Assembly: GCF_029227915.1 (NCBI RefSeq)
Contig: NC_079876.1
Span: 22,506,001-22,570,000, forward strand
From: Hydractinia symbiolongicarpus
Lineage: Eukaryota > Cnidaria > Hydrozoa > Anthoathecata > Hydractiniidae
Direction: 5' to 3'
DNA: 64,000 nt
A model generated the notes under the pieces. The model saw only the letters and a list, made by a program, of their open reading frames with translations. It ran no database searches and had not been told where the DNA came from. A program made the position numbers and the translations under genes. The stretch's first letter is position 1. Each line of letters begins with the position of its first letter. Below are positions 35,600 through 47,511 of the stretch, piece by piece.

Positions 35600-36725
35600 T
35601 TGATCAAAAAAGAAAAACTGAGATTTTGTTCATTATAATACCTTCTACACATTTTGGTGTATACAAACACCATGTTCACTAGAAATGATTACATTATTCA
35701 CAGATAAAATATTTTTATACATTTATTAGTCAACTAGAAAATCTCTAGAGGGTATGATGCTGCATTGTTGTTAAGCACAGGTCGTAAATGTTTTACAATA
35801 AGAGATTCTTTTATGAGCAGTTCTCCGTCGTTCTTCTTCGTTGCCACAACAATACACAACAAGTTATTTGAAACTTTTAGGAATTTTTGTTATGACTTTG
35901 TTGGTTAGGGTTTGCCATGCAAATTTGAAAGAACTTTAAAAGAACATTTTTTTAATGAAATAGTTTTGAATCATATGGAAATTGTTTCATTATTTTCTGA
36001 AATTGTTGTCTTTTTTTTTAATTGTCTTTTTACAAGGCTAATTCATTTCAATATTTGATATTGTTTTTAAAATCGGATGGTAAAGAATAGTAAAAAATTA
36101 ATTATCCATCAGGTAATTGAATGGACATTCACACATAAAAAGCACATGCTTATGTAAAGAAATATAGTCCAACACCTGCGTTCGAAAATTTTTTACTGTG
36201 ATTAAAATAGCAATTTCGGTTGCTCTCCATTTATAAAAAGGTTGGGGAATTTTTTATGTTTGTAAGGCTGAAATATACAATCCGTTTAAACGAAAGCTTT
36301 AAACCTGAGGATGAGTCATAGGTCAAAATGGATTGTTTGTTTTAAAAAAATGAAACTTTTTGACCTGACAAATTTAACCTATGTGTCATTTCAAAAAGAT
36401 GGACACAGGGGCTGATTCAGGTCAATTTGAATATCAGTATACCGATTTTGGGGACATCTGATTTAGGGGCCCATTATAGACATACATAATTTTAAAATGC
36501 TTGAGAATTGCTGTATTTCCTATCTTCTTCATATTCTTTAACCACAGAGAAGATATATTTTTACGAAGAAACTATGTTTTATTCTAAAAAAGAAGACAAT
36601 GCATATGCTAAAGCCATGTATTTTTTTGTTGTCTCATTTTCGTAAATACTCACAATACTACAACTTTAAAATCATTAATTAAGTTTTAAAAAATCACAAC
36701 CCTGTTTTTGAAAAAAAATATGTCT
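35600..36725. other. No gene seen
   Basis: A+T-rich DNA between two hAT relics. Nothing I can support. Confidence 0.4.
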
Positions 36726-36965
36726 TCAAAGTGAAATTCTTCGAGGTGCATTTTTTTTGAAGTTGTCCACGATCTCCTCTAATTGTTCATCTGTGAATGT
36801 TGGTGGGCTATCAAGACAAATTCTAATTAACCTGGTAACATTATTTTTATTAAAAGTAATGGAGACACCAGCAAATTCATAACGGAAAAGCCTCGTTCGT
36901 CCCCAGATGTGGTAGGTGGGATGAGCAAGGTAAGCTTGAATAAGATCATGGTGTTTGGGTAACAT
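36726..36965 (-). pseudogene. hAT transposase C-terminal relic (family 2)
   Basis: The frame reading GDERGFSVMN (near 36880) is the hAT C-terminal ERGFS motif. The adjacent frame then carries LIRICLDSPPTF and LEEIVDNFKKNAPRRISL up to a stop at 36726, as in hAT C-termini. The two parts are in different frames, so an indel separates them. The 79-aa open frame is mostly a shadow of this relic. Confidence 0.6.
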
Positions 36966-37779
36966 TGAGCAGAACCTTCTTTGCGAAGGCCATTGAATTT
37001 TTATTTTTTTAACAATGAAACTAATTAAAGTATCACGATTTTAATTGTCAATATATTTTAAAAATCATTTCAGAGCTCTTTTAAAAAACAACAATATTTC
37101 TTTATCATCAAAACATATTTTATAACATGCAAAACTTTTAAGTTCCTCCTTAAGCAACGTTTAACAACGCAAGAAAACCCATGTTGGGGACTTTTCCCTT
37201 CACGATAAGATTTCGAAAACAAATTAAATTTTAATATCAAAGAAAAACAAATATAAAAATATAACCACTGTGTTCTTGAAAGATCAAAACACTCATTGTG
37301 AGAACAATGTTTTAAATTTTAATACTGAAGAAAGATTCTAAAAATATAACTTTTGATGCAAATAAAAGGTGAAAACGCTCGTTGTAGGGACATTTTGTTC
37401 TGGTAAGAGTAAAAAGATACTAAGTCAAAAGTTACTGTTTTTCTATAAAATAAATTTTGAAGAAAAGAAAAATTACAAACATGGAAAATGTTAATAAAAA
37501 AGAGCTTTATAATTACATAAAGTCACTGTTATTCAGTCTGTCTCGTTGTGTGTACTCGTTCATCGCATTAACTGCACCTGCCCAAGTCGATTTTGGTTGG
37601 TTTGTGATACATCAAAATATAAAAAAAACTGTTTTATGTATTCTACTTTTTCCCTGTCGAAATGTTCTTTCCGAACTAATTTTCCATTGGCCATTTTGTT
37701 TATTTCGAAAATGTTTTAACTTTTCTCTCCTCTACCATAAAAATCTTCTTCATTAGCCTCGGCTCTTCACGCCACATTG
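36966..37779. other. No gene seen
   Basis: A+T-rich. The 99-aa plus-strand frame at 37457-37756 has low-complexity hydrophobic content and no known motif. Confidence 0.4.
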
Positions 37780-37839
37780 GTTGGAGTTGATACCATTTTA
37801 AATACTTAAAAACACAATCTAAGCTTTTTTATTACCATT

Positions 37840-38298
37840 CTTTGTTCTTAAATTTTTAAAACATTATCTTAAAAAGCTTTTAAAATGAGATCTAACGAAG
37901 CTTTTCTATCAAAATTAAAGTTTCAATCTTTGTTTAAATTTCAAAATATAATTACTTCTATCGCTTAAAAGCTTTATTTACCCTGCACAACCAACAATGC
38001 CTTCTCGCTAGTTTATTTAGTTTCCACGCAAAACTTTTGTGTCACATTGATAGAGTTCACATTGATAGAGTTGATAACATATGCAATTATGCTATTGGGA
38101 ATAGTTATGTTAACACTATTTGACAATAGTTACGCGCAGTTATAATAAGCTATTTTTTCTTCAATAATCTTTTGTTTATTACGCGCAAGTTAATGACTTA
38201 CAAGACTCGCAAGATAATTAATAAGAACAAAAGACAAACTCCGAGAAAAAGGTGTGAAACTTGAGCGTACGCATACGCTTACATCTGGACTGTACTGT
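37840..38298 (+). repeat. Long interspersed repeat A, copy 1
   Basis: Sequence from about 37840 through CAACCAACAATGCCTTCTCG (about 37990), ACTATTTGACAATAGTTACG and TGAGCGTACGCATACGCTTA to ACTGTACTGT at 38298 recurs in reverse complement at about 61998-62480. A short partial third copy is at 39411-39530. No protein recognised. Confidence 0.8.
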
Positions 38299-38409
38299 AT
38301 ATTGAAATTTTTCAACAATTATAAAGTTCATTTTGTTATACGAACTTCGTTTATTTTAATTGGATTTATTATCTAAGGTCTTTAGGGATGGTCTCCACCG
38401 CATTGTAGA

Positions 38410-38957
38410 AAGCAAAAACATCTCTGTAGATCGTTTAAAAATCATGAAAACAGGATTGTAGAAAGCGAAAAGATCGCTGTGGAACGTTTAAAATTCATGA
38501 AAACGGGATCGTATAAAACCAAAAGATCGCCGTAGATCGTTTAAAAATCATGAAAACAGGATCGTAGAAAACGAAAAGATCGCCGTAGATCGTTTAAAAA
38601 TCATGAAAACGGGATCGTAAGATCAGCGTAGATCGTTTAAAAATCATGAAAACAAGATCCTAGAAAACGGAAAGATCGGCGTAGATCATTTACAAATCAT
38701 GAAAACAGGATCGTAGAAAACGAAAAGGTCGCCGTAGATTGTTTAAAAATCATGAAATCGGGATCCTAAATAACGGAAAGATCACTGTAGATCGTTAAAA
38801 AATCATGAAAACGGCATCGTATAAAACCAAAAGATCGCCATAGATCGTTAAAAATCATGAAAACGGGATTGTAGAAAACGAAAGGATCGCCGTAGATCGT
38901 TTAAAAACCATGAAAACGGGATCGTATAAAGCGAAAAGATCGCCGTAGATTGTTTAG
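38410..38957 (+). repeat. About 53-bp minisatellite, roughly ten units
   Basis: Units built from GATCGCCGTAGATCGTTTAA, AAATCATGAAAACGGGATCG and TAGAAAACGAAAA repeat about ten times with substitutions and some shortened units. It begins about 110 bp after repeat A copy 1. Confidence 0.9.
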
Positions 38958-38999
38958 ATTAAACCTATGAATATGCAATTTTACTAGTCTTTTCAAAGA

Positions 39000-39530
39000 A
39001 GCCCACCTCGTATATTTTACTTTTTTTATTTCTGGTTTCGTTTAAAGTTCGTATCATTTCTTTTCGTCTTTTCTTTTCTTTTCATCTTTTAAAAAAAATC
39101 GTTTAATTCTTTTGTTTCTGGTTTCATATTGAAATAATTATGCGCAATTACGCCGGTACTTTTGAAGTCCGTTTCAAGATTGTATAGCAATTTACTTTGT
39201 TCAAAGTTCGTATCATTTCATTTTGTACGATAAAAAAACTTCGTTTAAGTTTGTATCATATATTAAAAAAGTTCGTATAAACTTCGTTTACATTTTTTAT
39301 TTTAAACGAAGCACTTCGTATGACATTCGTTTCACGAAACGAAGTACTTCGTAGCGTTCGTATAATTATACGAAAAAGACATACGAACATTATGAGACGA
39401 TCCCTTATGCGCAGTTAAAATAAGTTGTTTTTTTTTTAAGAATCTTTTGTTTATTACACACAAGTTAATGACTTAGAAGACTCAAAAGATAATTTATAAG
39501 AATAAAGATTAAAACCACCGTCTCCTACAT
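39000..39530. repeat. Palindromic TACGAA/TTCGTA-rich segment and partial repeat A
   Basis: At 39270-39385 short words such as ACGAAGTACTTCGT and ACGAAAC recur in both orientations. This is followed by about 120 bp resembling the middle of repeat A (CTTTTGTTTATTAC.C.CAAGTTAATGACTTA). No genes. Confidence 0.55.
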
Positions 39531-40345
39531 GTAAAATAATAACACAGGGAAAAAAAGAAAAAAACAAATTCCAATAATTTTTAGGGCAAAATAAATCTTG
39601 ATAATAAACAAATTCTGAAACAAAAATTGCTTACAGATCATGAAAAAATTTACAAAATCTTGTCGAAAAAAATGTAGCTACTAATAAACAAGTAATCAAT
39701 GGTAATTGTTCTACAAGTGTTTTCAGACCACATCTAGAGTGGAAATTTTTGCAAATCAACTCTACATTTCTAATTGAAACCCTGTAATGTCTATTTTCTG
39801 TCATAACTGGTCGAATCAGCATGCAACACAAGGTTTGTAACTCCATGTGATCAAGTACACAAAACACACAAATAAAATAAGTACGGTCCCTGAGGCTCTA
39901 TTTACTTCTTGTTACGATAAACAAGGTCAAGTGCATTATGCAAAGTCAGAAAATTTTGCATGCCATGATTGGGTCATGCCTTTTTTGCTAAAGAACACCT
40001 TGGAAAGGAAAAGGGTTTTGTGTTGAATGACAAAAAAAATTAATTTAATGAAATCATTATTGTGTTAATAAAATGCAATTTTGGAAATAATGAACCTAGG
40101 CCTTATTGCACTATTTTTAGGTGTATATTTTGATTGGACAAACTCTTATAGATTTTAAAGAGATGAAGATGGATTAAAAATTTGCTTGATTTTTCTCCTA
40201 AATTTTTTGAGCATTCTCACAGCGGACAAGTATACAGATTAATTGATAGACTACAGACTTTACACTATCCTAATGTGAGAATGTAACATCACATGACAAC
40301 ACATCTGCGAGAATGATGTGACTGTTCTGCCAGAATTATAAAAGT
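39531..40345. other. Intergenic, no gene seen
   Basis: A+T-rich. A 78-aa minus-strand frame (39631-39867) has no motif I recognise. Confidence 0.4.
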
Positions 40346-40433
40346 TGCCCAGATTATGTACTGCAGCTTGTCCTGTTTATAAACAGGACAGAAAATACAT
40401 AACCAGGGCAACATAATCTGGGCTGGCCGGCTT
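40346..40433. repeat. Fold-back with 22-bp perfect palindrome
   Basis: Positions 40369-40390 form a perfect palindrome (half-site TGTCCTGTTTA). Outside it, GCCCAGATTATGTA on the left pairs with CATAATCTGGGC on the right. Confidence 0.8.
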
Positions 40434-41485
40434 ATGTACGACTTTCTACATTATTTGGCACTTATATATGTATGGCAGTTAAAAATATTATTTAGTACTT
40501 ATAGAGCAAACATAATCGCCCTGGTTGCAAAGTTGTTGTTGTTCTTAAAAAAACAAAATTTCGTGGAAACTATTTGGGGATTCGCTTTTTAAATAACTTT
40601 TTACTAAACTTAATTCCAACAAAACGAATAATTTAGGTCATCCCCAAAATTCAATTCCTATGAAAAATCTAGTTTCATGAAATTTAGTTACTTCAAGCAT
40701 TATGAAGCCTTTTTTGCGCTATGCCTAGTTTTCAATGGTGTTTTATCCTGCAGAGAAAAATTATGTCAAGACTTTTTTCTTTTGCCATGACTAGTTTACA
40801 ATGATGTTCAAACTTGCAGAGAAAAATTACGTCTAGACTTTTCTTTTTAGCCATGCCTAAAATTTCCAAAAAAATGTCTGAAAAAACGTTCATAATCCGG
40901 TCAACACGACATAATAATTAGGGCAAAAAAATAGTTGGGCCATGTTACACGTATGCGTTTACAATCTGGGCAAAACATGACCAATTTATATACATTTAGC
41001 TAACATTAGCGTTTCATCCATAATGTGAATTCATCCTCATTTTAAAGATACTATGATGAAAAAACGCCCATTGAATATTTCCTGCTGTAATAATCTTTTT
41101 TTAGCAGCCAGCTAGCTAGCTAGCTAATAAGGCTGGATATACTTACAGCAGATAGGATAAGAGATATAGCCAGCTATAGCTAGGTTTTAAACGCATAATA
41201 TTTGCAGTAAATATAAAATATCATACCGCAATTGACTTTCTTGAAACCTGGCCTTCGCCAGCCGTTCGAAAGAATTATGCGCAAAACAAAAATGTCTGTC
41301 ACCCAGCTGTCAAACAACAATCACTTTCACAAAATGAAAGTTACAGTAATGACCTAAAAAAGGTTTTACTAATAACACGGAAATAAATTCAACAAAGTCG
41401 ATAATAGAGCGAATCTACTTATCATATGCAGACAACTTTGCTTTTTATAGAAGCACAGGTATAGGTCCATTGCTTAAAGGTACAC
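40434..41485. promoter_or_regulatory. Upstream region of WDR12
   Basis: Contains a short (GCTA)n run at about 41109-41124 and presumably the WDR12 promoter and 5' UTR. I cannot point to a core promoter element. Confidence 0.35.
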
Positions 41486-42790
41486 ATGAAAATAAAAATG
41501 GCAGCCGCCGTGGGTGAAGTCCATGTGCAAACCAAGTTGTTTACAAAGTTAAGAAAATTTAATATCCCTGATTCTCCATTTTCACTTCCTGTTGCATCTG
41601 GCTGTACTGAGCTTAATTCTTTACTAAAGGGGATTTTAAGTGAGGAAGAAAAATCGGAACATGTAAAGTTTGACTTTTTGATTAATGGGGAGTTTCTAAG
41701 GTCGACTATTCAGGAATATATCACAAGAAGTGACGTATCGACGGAGTCTGTTATTGAAATAGAATACATATTGAAAGAAGATTCACCTAAGCTTGAGCAG
41801 TCCCTGATTCATGATGACTGGATTAGTGGCCTTGATATTTCAAATCAATTTATAATCTCTGGTTCCTATGACAACACTGTGAACATCTGGACATTGAACG
41901 GAACCTGTTTGATTTCATTAGAAGGGCATACTATGGCAGTTAAAAGTGTATCATGGCTGTCAACAAAGCAAGATGATATGAAATTTCTTTCAACATCACA
42001 GGATCAAACTATTTTAATATGGAATTTTAACTCTTTTGACAAGAAAAGTGAATGTATTCATATTTGTCGAGGTCATGCAGGAAGTGTTGATTGCCTTGCT
42101 GTACAGCCATCTGGAGAAAAGTTTGCAAGTGGTTCTTGGGATAAAATTATTAAAATATGGGATGTAAATTCCACTAACGATGGCAATGATGAAGATTTTG
42201 AAGATGCAGTTAAGAAAAATCGATTGAGTGACAGTGAAAGAAAAATTACCAACATGCTTCCTTTGTTATCTTTATCTGGTCACAAAGAAGCTGTATCAAC
42301 CTTATGCTGGCCTCATAACAATGAATTAATCAGTGCAGGTTGGGATCATTGCATTCGTTTATGGGATATTGAAAGTTCTTCAAACAAACACACCCTTACT
42401 GGTAATAAAGTTATTTTGGACATTGCTTTTTCTGTACACACTCAACTGTTAGCTTCTGGAAGCACTGATAAGCATGTTAGATTGTGGGATACACGTACTC
42501 GTGAGGGAACTGTTGTACGAACGTTACTTTCCTCACATAATGGTTGGGTGTCATCAGTTGACTGGTCACCCACTGATGCAAATAAGCTAATTAGTGGCTC
42601 TTATGATAACACAATCAAGATGTGGGACATCAGAAACATTACCTCACCATTATACAACTTGGAAAATCATTTAGATAAAGTTTTGTGTACATGCTGGAAA
42701 GAACAAGATGTAATTTTGAGTGGTGGTGTGGATTGTAATGTTCATATTTATAAGCAGCAGCCAAAATCACCATTGACGTCTGAAGAATGA
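41486..42790 (+). CDS. WDR12: WDR12/YTM1 ribosome biogenesis WD-repeat protein
   Basis: Component of the PeBoW (PES1-BOP1-WDR12) complex, which acts in the nucleolus on maturation of the 28S and 5.8S rRNAs and 60S subunits. One uninterrupted frame of 434 aa (human 423). The N-terminal NLE domain (about 14-95: VQTKLFTKLRKFNIPDSPFS, INGEFLRSTIQEYI) binds the Rea1 MIDAS in yeast. It is followed by seven WD blades whose ends read VNIWTL, ILIWNF, IKIWDV, IRLWDI, VRLWDT, IKMWDI and VHIYK. An acidic insert (about 230-260, DGNDEDFEDA) lies between blades 3 and 4, as in other WDR12 proteins. A second ATG at codon 5 (MAAAVGEVHVQ) gives a start closer to homologues. No introns and no poly-A scar, so it may be natively intronless or an old retrocopy. 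Confidence 0.96.
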   Translation: MKIKMAAAVGEVHVQTKLFTKLRKFNIPDSPFSLPVASGCTELNSLLKGILSEEEKSEHVKFDFLINGEFLRSTIQEYITRSDVSTESVIEIEYILKEDSPKLEQSLIHDDWISGLDISNQFIISGSYDNTVNIWTLNGTCLISLEGHTMAVKSVSWLSTKQDDMKFLSTSQDQTILIWNFNSFDKKSECIHICRGHAGSVDCLAVQPSGEKFASGSWDKIIKIWDVNSTNDGNDEDFEDAVKKNRLSDSERKITNMLPLLSLSGHKEAVSTLCWPHNNELISAGWDHCIRLWDIESSSNKHTLTGNKVILDIAFSVHTQLLASGSTDKHVRLWDTRTREGTVVRTLLSSHNGWVSSVDWSPTDANKLISGSYDNTIKMWDIRNITSPLYNLENHLDKVLCTCWKEQDVILSGGVDCNVHIYKQQPKSPLTSEE

Positions 42791-43910
42791 CAAAAACCAA
42801 TGTAAATATCGAAGTTAACTGTTTTTACAAAAGAAAGTTTCCAAACAAGTTTGTGTATTTTTTTTTCGTTTTTTATTGTTGATTAACAAAATGAAGAATA
42901 TATTTTTGCTATAATTTTAGATTCTGTAAATTCTGTAACTTGCTAAGTCTGATGAATTTATAAATATATACTGCGTTAATTTTTATGCAGACTTTTCTGT
43001 CACAGAAGGGTAGGGATGCAAAGACAGTAAAAGAACAAAAAATTTTTTTTTCTTTAAATTTTCCCGAATTACCAAATTCGTAATTTTTTGCCAGGGTTTA
43101 ATTTGGCAAACTGCATATTTAAAAATATTTCACATAGACTTATTTTCACGAATTTTGGCCAAATTCATTTCAAGCAAAAATTGCACTTTTTTTATAAACA
43201 AAAATTGCCAAAATTTTAAACAGTTTGTTTGAGGCGAATAAGTAAAACTTAATGGTATAAATGAAATGAATACTTCGAAAATAAACAATTTGGCGAATAA
43301 AATTACCCCAGTTAAGCAATGACTAAACATTTTTTGTCCTAAACAGCTAAACAATGTTTGGGAGAAGCGCAAAAAATCAATTGTTTATATAAAAGTGTCC
43401 CCTTAAGCCTGAGGAATCATGGTTAAAGATAAACAAGTACAGGGCAGATATTGGTTTTGGAGCAGGGCTCACGTAACTTCTTCCCCAAGATTATTTGCTT
43501 CTGAAAGGCGCTGTGTTTTATAAAAGTTCCTAATAGGGGTGACAAAAGTTAAAAATAGCGTCTATTTAACAAATGATCGTACTTTAGACATATATTTTTT
43601 TTATTGCATAAGTACATACACGTTTTTTCTAAGACCCAAAAACTAAGCAACTGAACTTGTTTACGGGCCTTTTAGTCTCACTGGCACTGCACCAATTGAC
43701 TCGCCGTCTAGTGTACAAGAGAGTTTATACTTAAGATTTATTTCGTCCTTGTCAATTTGGAACCAACCTGCGATAATTAATAATAGAAATAAGCATGCGT
43801 CATTGGACAAAACTGTTAATTAATGCAACTCTACAGTTTTTTGTTCTAAAACTGCTACGTGTTAAAATTTTGAAAGTAACTGCTCTAATGAAAATATTAT
43901 TTTAATTTTT
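42791..43910. other. 3' flank of WDR12, no further gene
   Basis: A+T-rich. It includes the presumed WDR12 3' UTR. No other coding or RNA signal seen. Confidence 0.4.
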
Positions 43911-44078
43911 CACATGATCACAAGTAAAGCTTAATAGGTGACTTTGTCACATGATTACAAGTAAAACTTGATGGGTAATTTTGTCACATGATTACAAGTA
44001 AAGCTTAATGGGTAACTTTGTCACATGATTAAAAGTAAAGCTTAATGGGTAATTTTGTCACGTGATTACAACTAAAGC
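43911..44078 (+). repeat. 37-bp minisatellite, about 4.5 units
   Basis: Each unit starts CACATGATTACAAGTAAAGC and ends GGTAAYTTTGT. Units differ by one to four substitutions. Confidence 0.9.
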
Positions 44079-46461
44079 ATTTAGTTACTTATAGTTATGT
44101 TTTTCTGTACTTACGTTCAGGAAAACATTTCCATGCGATCAATTGAATATAGAAAGTAAGAGTCCACCAAGTTATTTTATTTCCACACTAAAAAATTAAA
44201 AATGCCTAGACTAACCTGTATCCTAAGGCGATTTGTAATCTAGGAATAATGAAATAACGGCTTAGAAGCCTAGAGAACCTGGGGAGGAGGACTCTATACA
44301 CACAAACATTTAAAAAAGATAAGGAAAGGGATTAAAATTCGATGCTTCAGCACATTTATTCGCTAGAACGATCAGAAAGCGCAGCGCCGTTGAGAAGCAT
44401 TTAGTCCTGGGGAAGAGGTTGAGGCCTGAGAACAAGGTTGGAATAACGCTTATTCATATAATTCATATCATCCTTTTTTATTATGCTGGAAACTAAATAA
44501 GGCCGTTGGGAATAAGTTTTAATCTTTACTTTTTCAATACTTCAATATTAATGTAAGGTGCCAGAAAACACAAAACCGTAAATACGTACAATGAAACTTC
44601 TTGAGTCATAGGAGGTGTTTACTTAAAGAGTTTTACCACATGTATAAACATGTATAAACAGTCAACCACTGTATCTAAACCGATACCAAAATACTTATAA
44701 CTTGTTCACACCAACGAGACAAAAGTAAATTCCCTGTAAAACTCAGAGCCATTATCTTACTAGTATGCAGCTCTATATTTCCTACGCTTTCTCCTTGAAA
44801 GAAAAACACAGAATGCACAGGTATAAAATGGGGATTACACGATTAATTTATATCATATTTGTTTCTACTAGTTTGTTTTAAAGTTTATAGGCCTTAAAAA
44901 TCCCATAATGCACCTTAGATGTGAAAATACTTAAGGTAGTGGCATTGTTGTACAATATATTACAAACTTATATGCGGCATCATGCGTGAGTATGTAATTT
45001 AGAGTTTAATGAAATACGCACCGCAGCCATCTCATCGTTAGTAGTAAACAGAAAACTAAGCTAATTTTGCGAAATTGTGTTGTAACCTCGACTTTAAGAC
45101 CTGTAACGTTCTTTGATATGAGTCTCATCCTTATATGCAAAGAATAATTAAGCTTTTTTATCTAACGAAACAAGCTTAAATCTCAAGTCCTAACCCATTT
45201 GCAAACGATGACACCTGAACCTTTACAAGTTTTTAGTGATTGTGTTTTTTATAGAAAAAGCGTTTATACTATGGGACTAAATTCAAAATCCGGGCCCTCT
45301 TTTGCGTCATTCAGTGTTTTTAATAAGTGCCCGGTTGAAAATAGACAAACTCATAACTTTCTTAAATCATAAACATAAGAAAAAAATACTAAAATACAAT
45401 TTACAAAAATATACAAAATTGTTTAAAAAAATATAATTAGAATTAAATTTAAAAAAAGAAACCGTAAACAAAAAACTATTTTGTACCGGTAAGGATCAGA
45501 GCAAAACAGTCCATAACAATAGTAGCTCGCTTTTTTAATTTTATCAGATTTTCTATCAGCATATGTACAAGAATCTAAAATAAACATATACCAAGAATCT
45601 TCCAAAGATCGAAACGCAATTAAAAATCTTACTGAGAAATAAAAAATCAGCCTAAATTTGAATTTAAATATGCAGTTCAAACTTGCAACAGACTTTATTT
45701 CGAAACTTTTTGTGCGATACTAAGGTTTTTACATGAAGGTTTATTTCGGGCTTCTTGATTAAACAAAATTAACCCTGGACTAGATTATGATGAAAATGAA
45801 ATTTTCATTTCGCTTCCAAATTTAAACTTTATGTAAAAGGACTGCTTGAGATTATAGCGAAAACGTTTTTGAACTTCCAGAGGTACACTGCTATTAAAAT
45901 AAAAACTCTGTTTGAAGAAAACATTACTGGTGCTTTTTACTGCTATTGTGGCTTAGGAAAAAAACAGTTCAGAAAACAATAGTGAAAAATATTACTAGCA
46001 AAAAGTCAGGAAAGTGCCAGTAAAAAAATATAGAGAAGAAAAGTAGCCGAGGAAAAGGAAAATAGAGAAGAAACAGAGTTGTGGAAGAAATTATCACTTG
46101 CGAACATTTTAAGAAGTAATATACGCATATATTGAATAAAGATTTTGATCAAAACTTCAAGAAACCCAACACAGAGTTATCGGTCTTTGTTAGTTTGCAC
46201 CTTGGCCGCACTGAATTTTGTAGACGTTTATTGGTATACCCCGAATTTTTGACATGTAAGGGACTTGTTACCAGCAGTCAATACTTAAGTAAATTCAGGA
46301 TAGCTTCAGGGTTAATTGATGTCTTTAACTCAAAACTCGTTATTTGCACTTTTCCAGGAAGAGTGGAGAAACTTGATGAGATTATACTTGGAAGATCTTT
46401 CTCATCCTCTTCGGATTATGGCAGTTAGCGCAAATCTCCTCATGAAGCTTTCCACCCTTTC
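44079..46461. other. Intergenic, no gene seen
   Basis: A+T-rich. Short frames at 45423-45680 (minus) and 46132-46428 (plus) have no motif and biased composition. The latter ends about 30 bp from the stop codon of the convergent GPCR gene and could be part of its 3' flank. Confidence 0.4.
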
Positions 46462-47511
46462 CTAATTATGACTGTGTCTTGTGTGACTGGGTTGCGAATA
46501 AAACTGCGACATTTCCGTTAAATCGCTATGATGGAAATGGTGTCGCCACGCACCTACGCATCCAAAAGTTTCGTTCAACGCACGCCGAAAGTCTTTTTTG
46601 TAAAAGATATACAACATGGGATCTGTGAATGCTGTAAGAAATCGAAACAATATTAATACATGCAACACTGTCTCCGGTGTGTCTAAAAATATATCCGGAT
46701 GGAAAGCTACCATTAATCTCATAATAAAGAACGGCAGTGAAAAAATAAGGAAAGAAATGTACATGACTATGTACACAATTAAAGCCTTTCTCTCTGATGC
46801 CATGCTCTGTCGGCGTTGCATACCCGTCACGCTTCTTTGAATTAATCTGTGAATTAATGATAACATTACAATGTACTGTATGCAAAGTAGTACAGCTGGA
46901 GTGATAGCAAAAATCGTTGTGAACACTATAGTGTAAACTTTTTCTCTTGACGTATCAAGATCTATAAATAACCAGTCTATATCAAATAAAGCCAAAATAA
47001 GCGTTAAAAGCCATACTAAAGCTATACCAAGTCTGATTTTTCGAATCGTAATTAATTCATCGTAACGCAGGGCAAAGAATATCGCACATATCCGATCAGT
47101 TGATAATGCCAGAAGATGTGCGACTGATAATAACAGACAATACTTTGATAACATGTACGACACTTTTGAAATGTCTATAAAACTCTTTTGCAGTTTTGCA
47201 TTATCTTCACGGCAACCGCTAATTTTAAAATAAACATCGGGTAAAATATGGAAAAGAAAACTAATGCCAGCCAAAAGATGGTTCATGGATAAACTCAACA
47301 ATAAATGATTTCCAGGAGGCTTGCGCAGATATTTTTTACGCAGTATTAAAATTATCGTGAAAGAATTCATGCAGATGATTAGGAATATGAGTATCAGCGA
47401 TAAAATATGATACGACATTGTAAACACATAAAAACATTCAGGATCCTCTTCACTTTCGCCGGTTTCTTCTCCGTTTAACGAAACGTTAGTCGGTGTGGTA
47501 TATACAAACAT
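46462..47511 (-). CDS. Rhodopsin-like (class A) G-protein-coupled receptor, intronless
   Basis: Plasma-membrane seven-helix receptor of 349 aa from the ATG at 47511. The open frame extends further upstream but without an ATG. N-glycosylation site NVS at 9-11. Helices at about 31-57, 69-91, 115-137, 159-181, 193-217, 243-267 and 281-304. Class A marks: TM3 end TDRIC (138-142, replacing DRY), a Cys before TM3 (100), TM7 DPMLY (297-301, replacing NPxxY), and helix 8 KKDFRRAL. Unusual: TM2 has Asn77 (SMNHLLAG) where Asp2.50 is expected, and TM6 reads FSLPF rather than CWxP. The ligand cannot be inferred. Single-exon class A receptors with such variants are common in cnidarian lineage expansions. 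Confidence 0.9.
   Translation of the reverse strand: MFVYTTPTNVSLNGEETGESEEDPECFYVFTMSYHILSLILIFLIICMNSFTIILILRKKYLRKPPGNHLLLSLSMNHLLAGISFLFHILPDVYFKISGCREDNAKLQKSFIDISKVSYMLSKYCLLLSVAHLLALSTDRICAIFFALRYDELITIRKIRLGIALVWLLTLILALFDIDWLFIDLDTSREKVYTIVFTTIFAITPAVLLCIQYIVMLSLIHRLIQRSVTGMQRRQSMASERKALIVYIVMYISFLIFSLPFFIMRLMVAFHPDIFLDTPETVLHVLILFRFLTAFTDPMLYIFYKKDFRRALNETFGCVGAWRHHFHHSDLTEMSQFYSQPSHTRHSHN

Noticed and set aside
36726-36965. 79-aa frame as an independent gene
   Set aside because: The neighbouring frame shows the hAT ERGFS motif, so the frame is part of a frameshifted transposase relic.
46132-46428. 98-aa plus-strand frame
   Set aside because: No domain, and no upstream signal; it lies just past the stop codon of the convergent GPCR gene.
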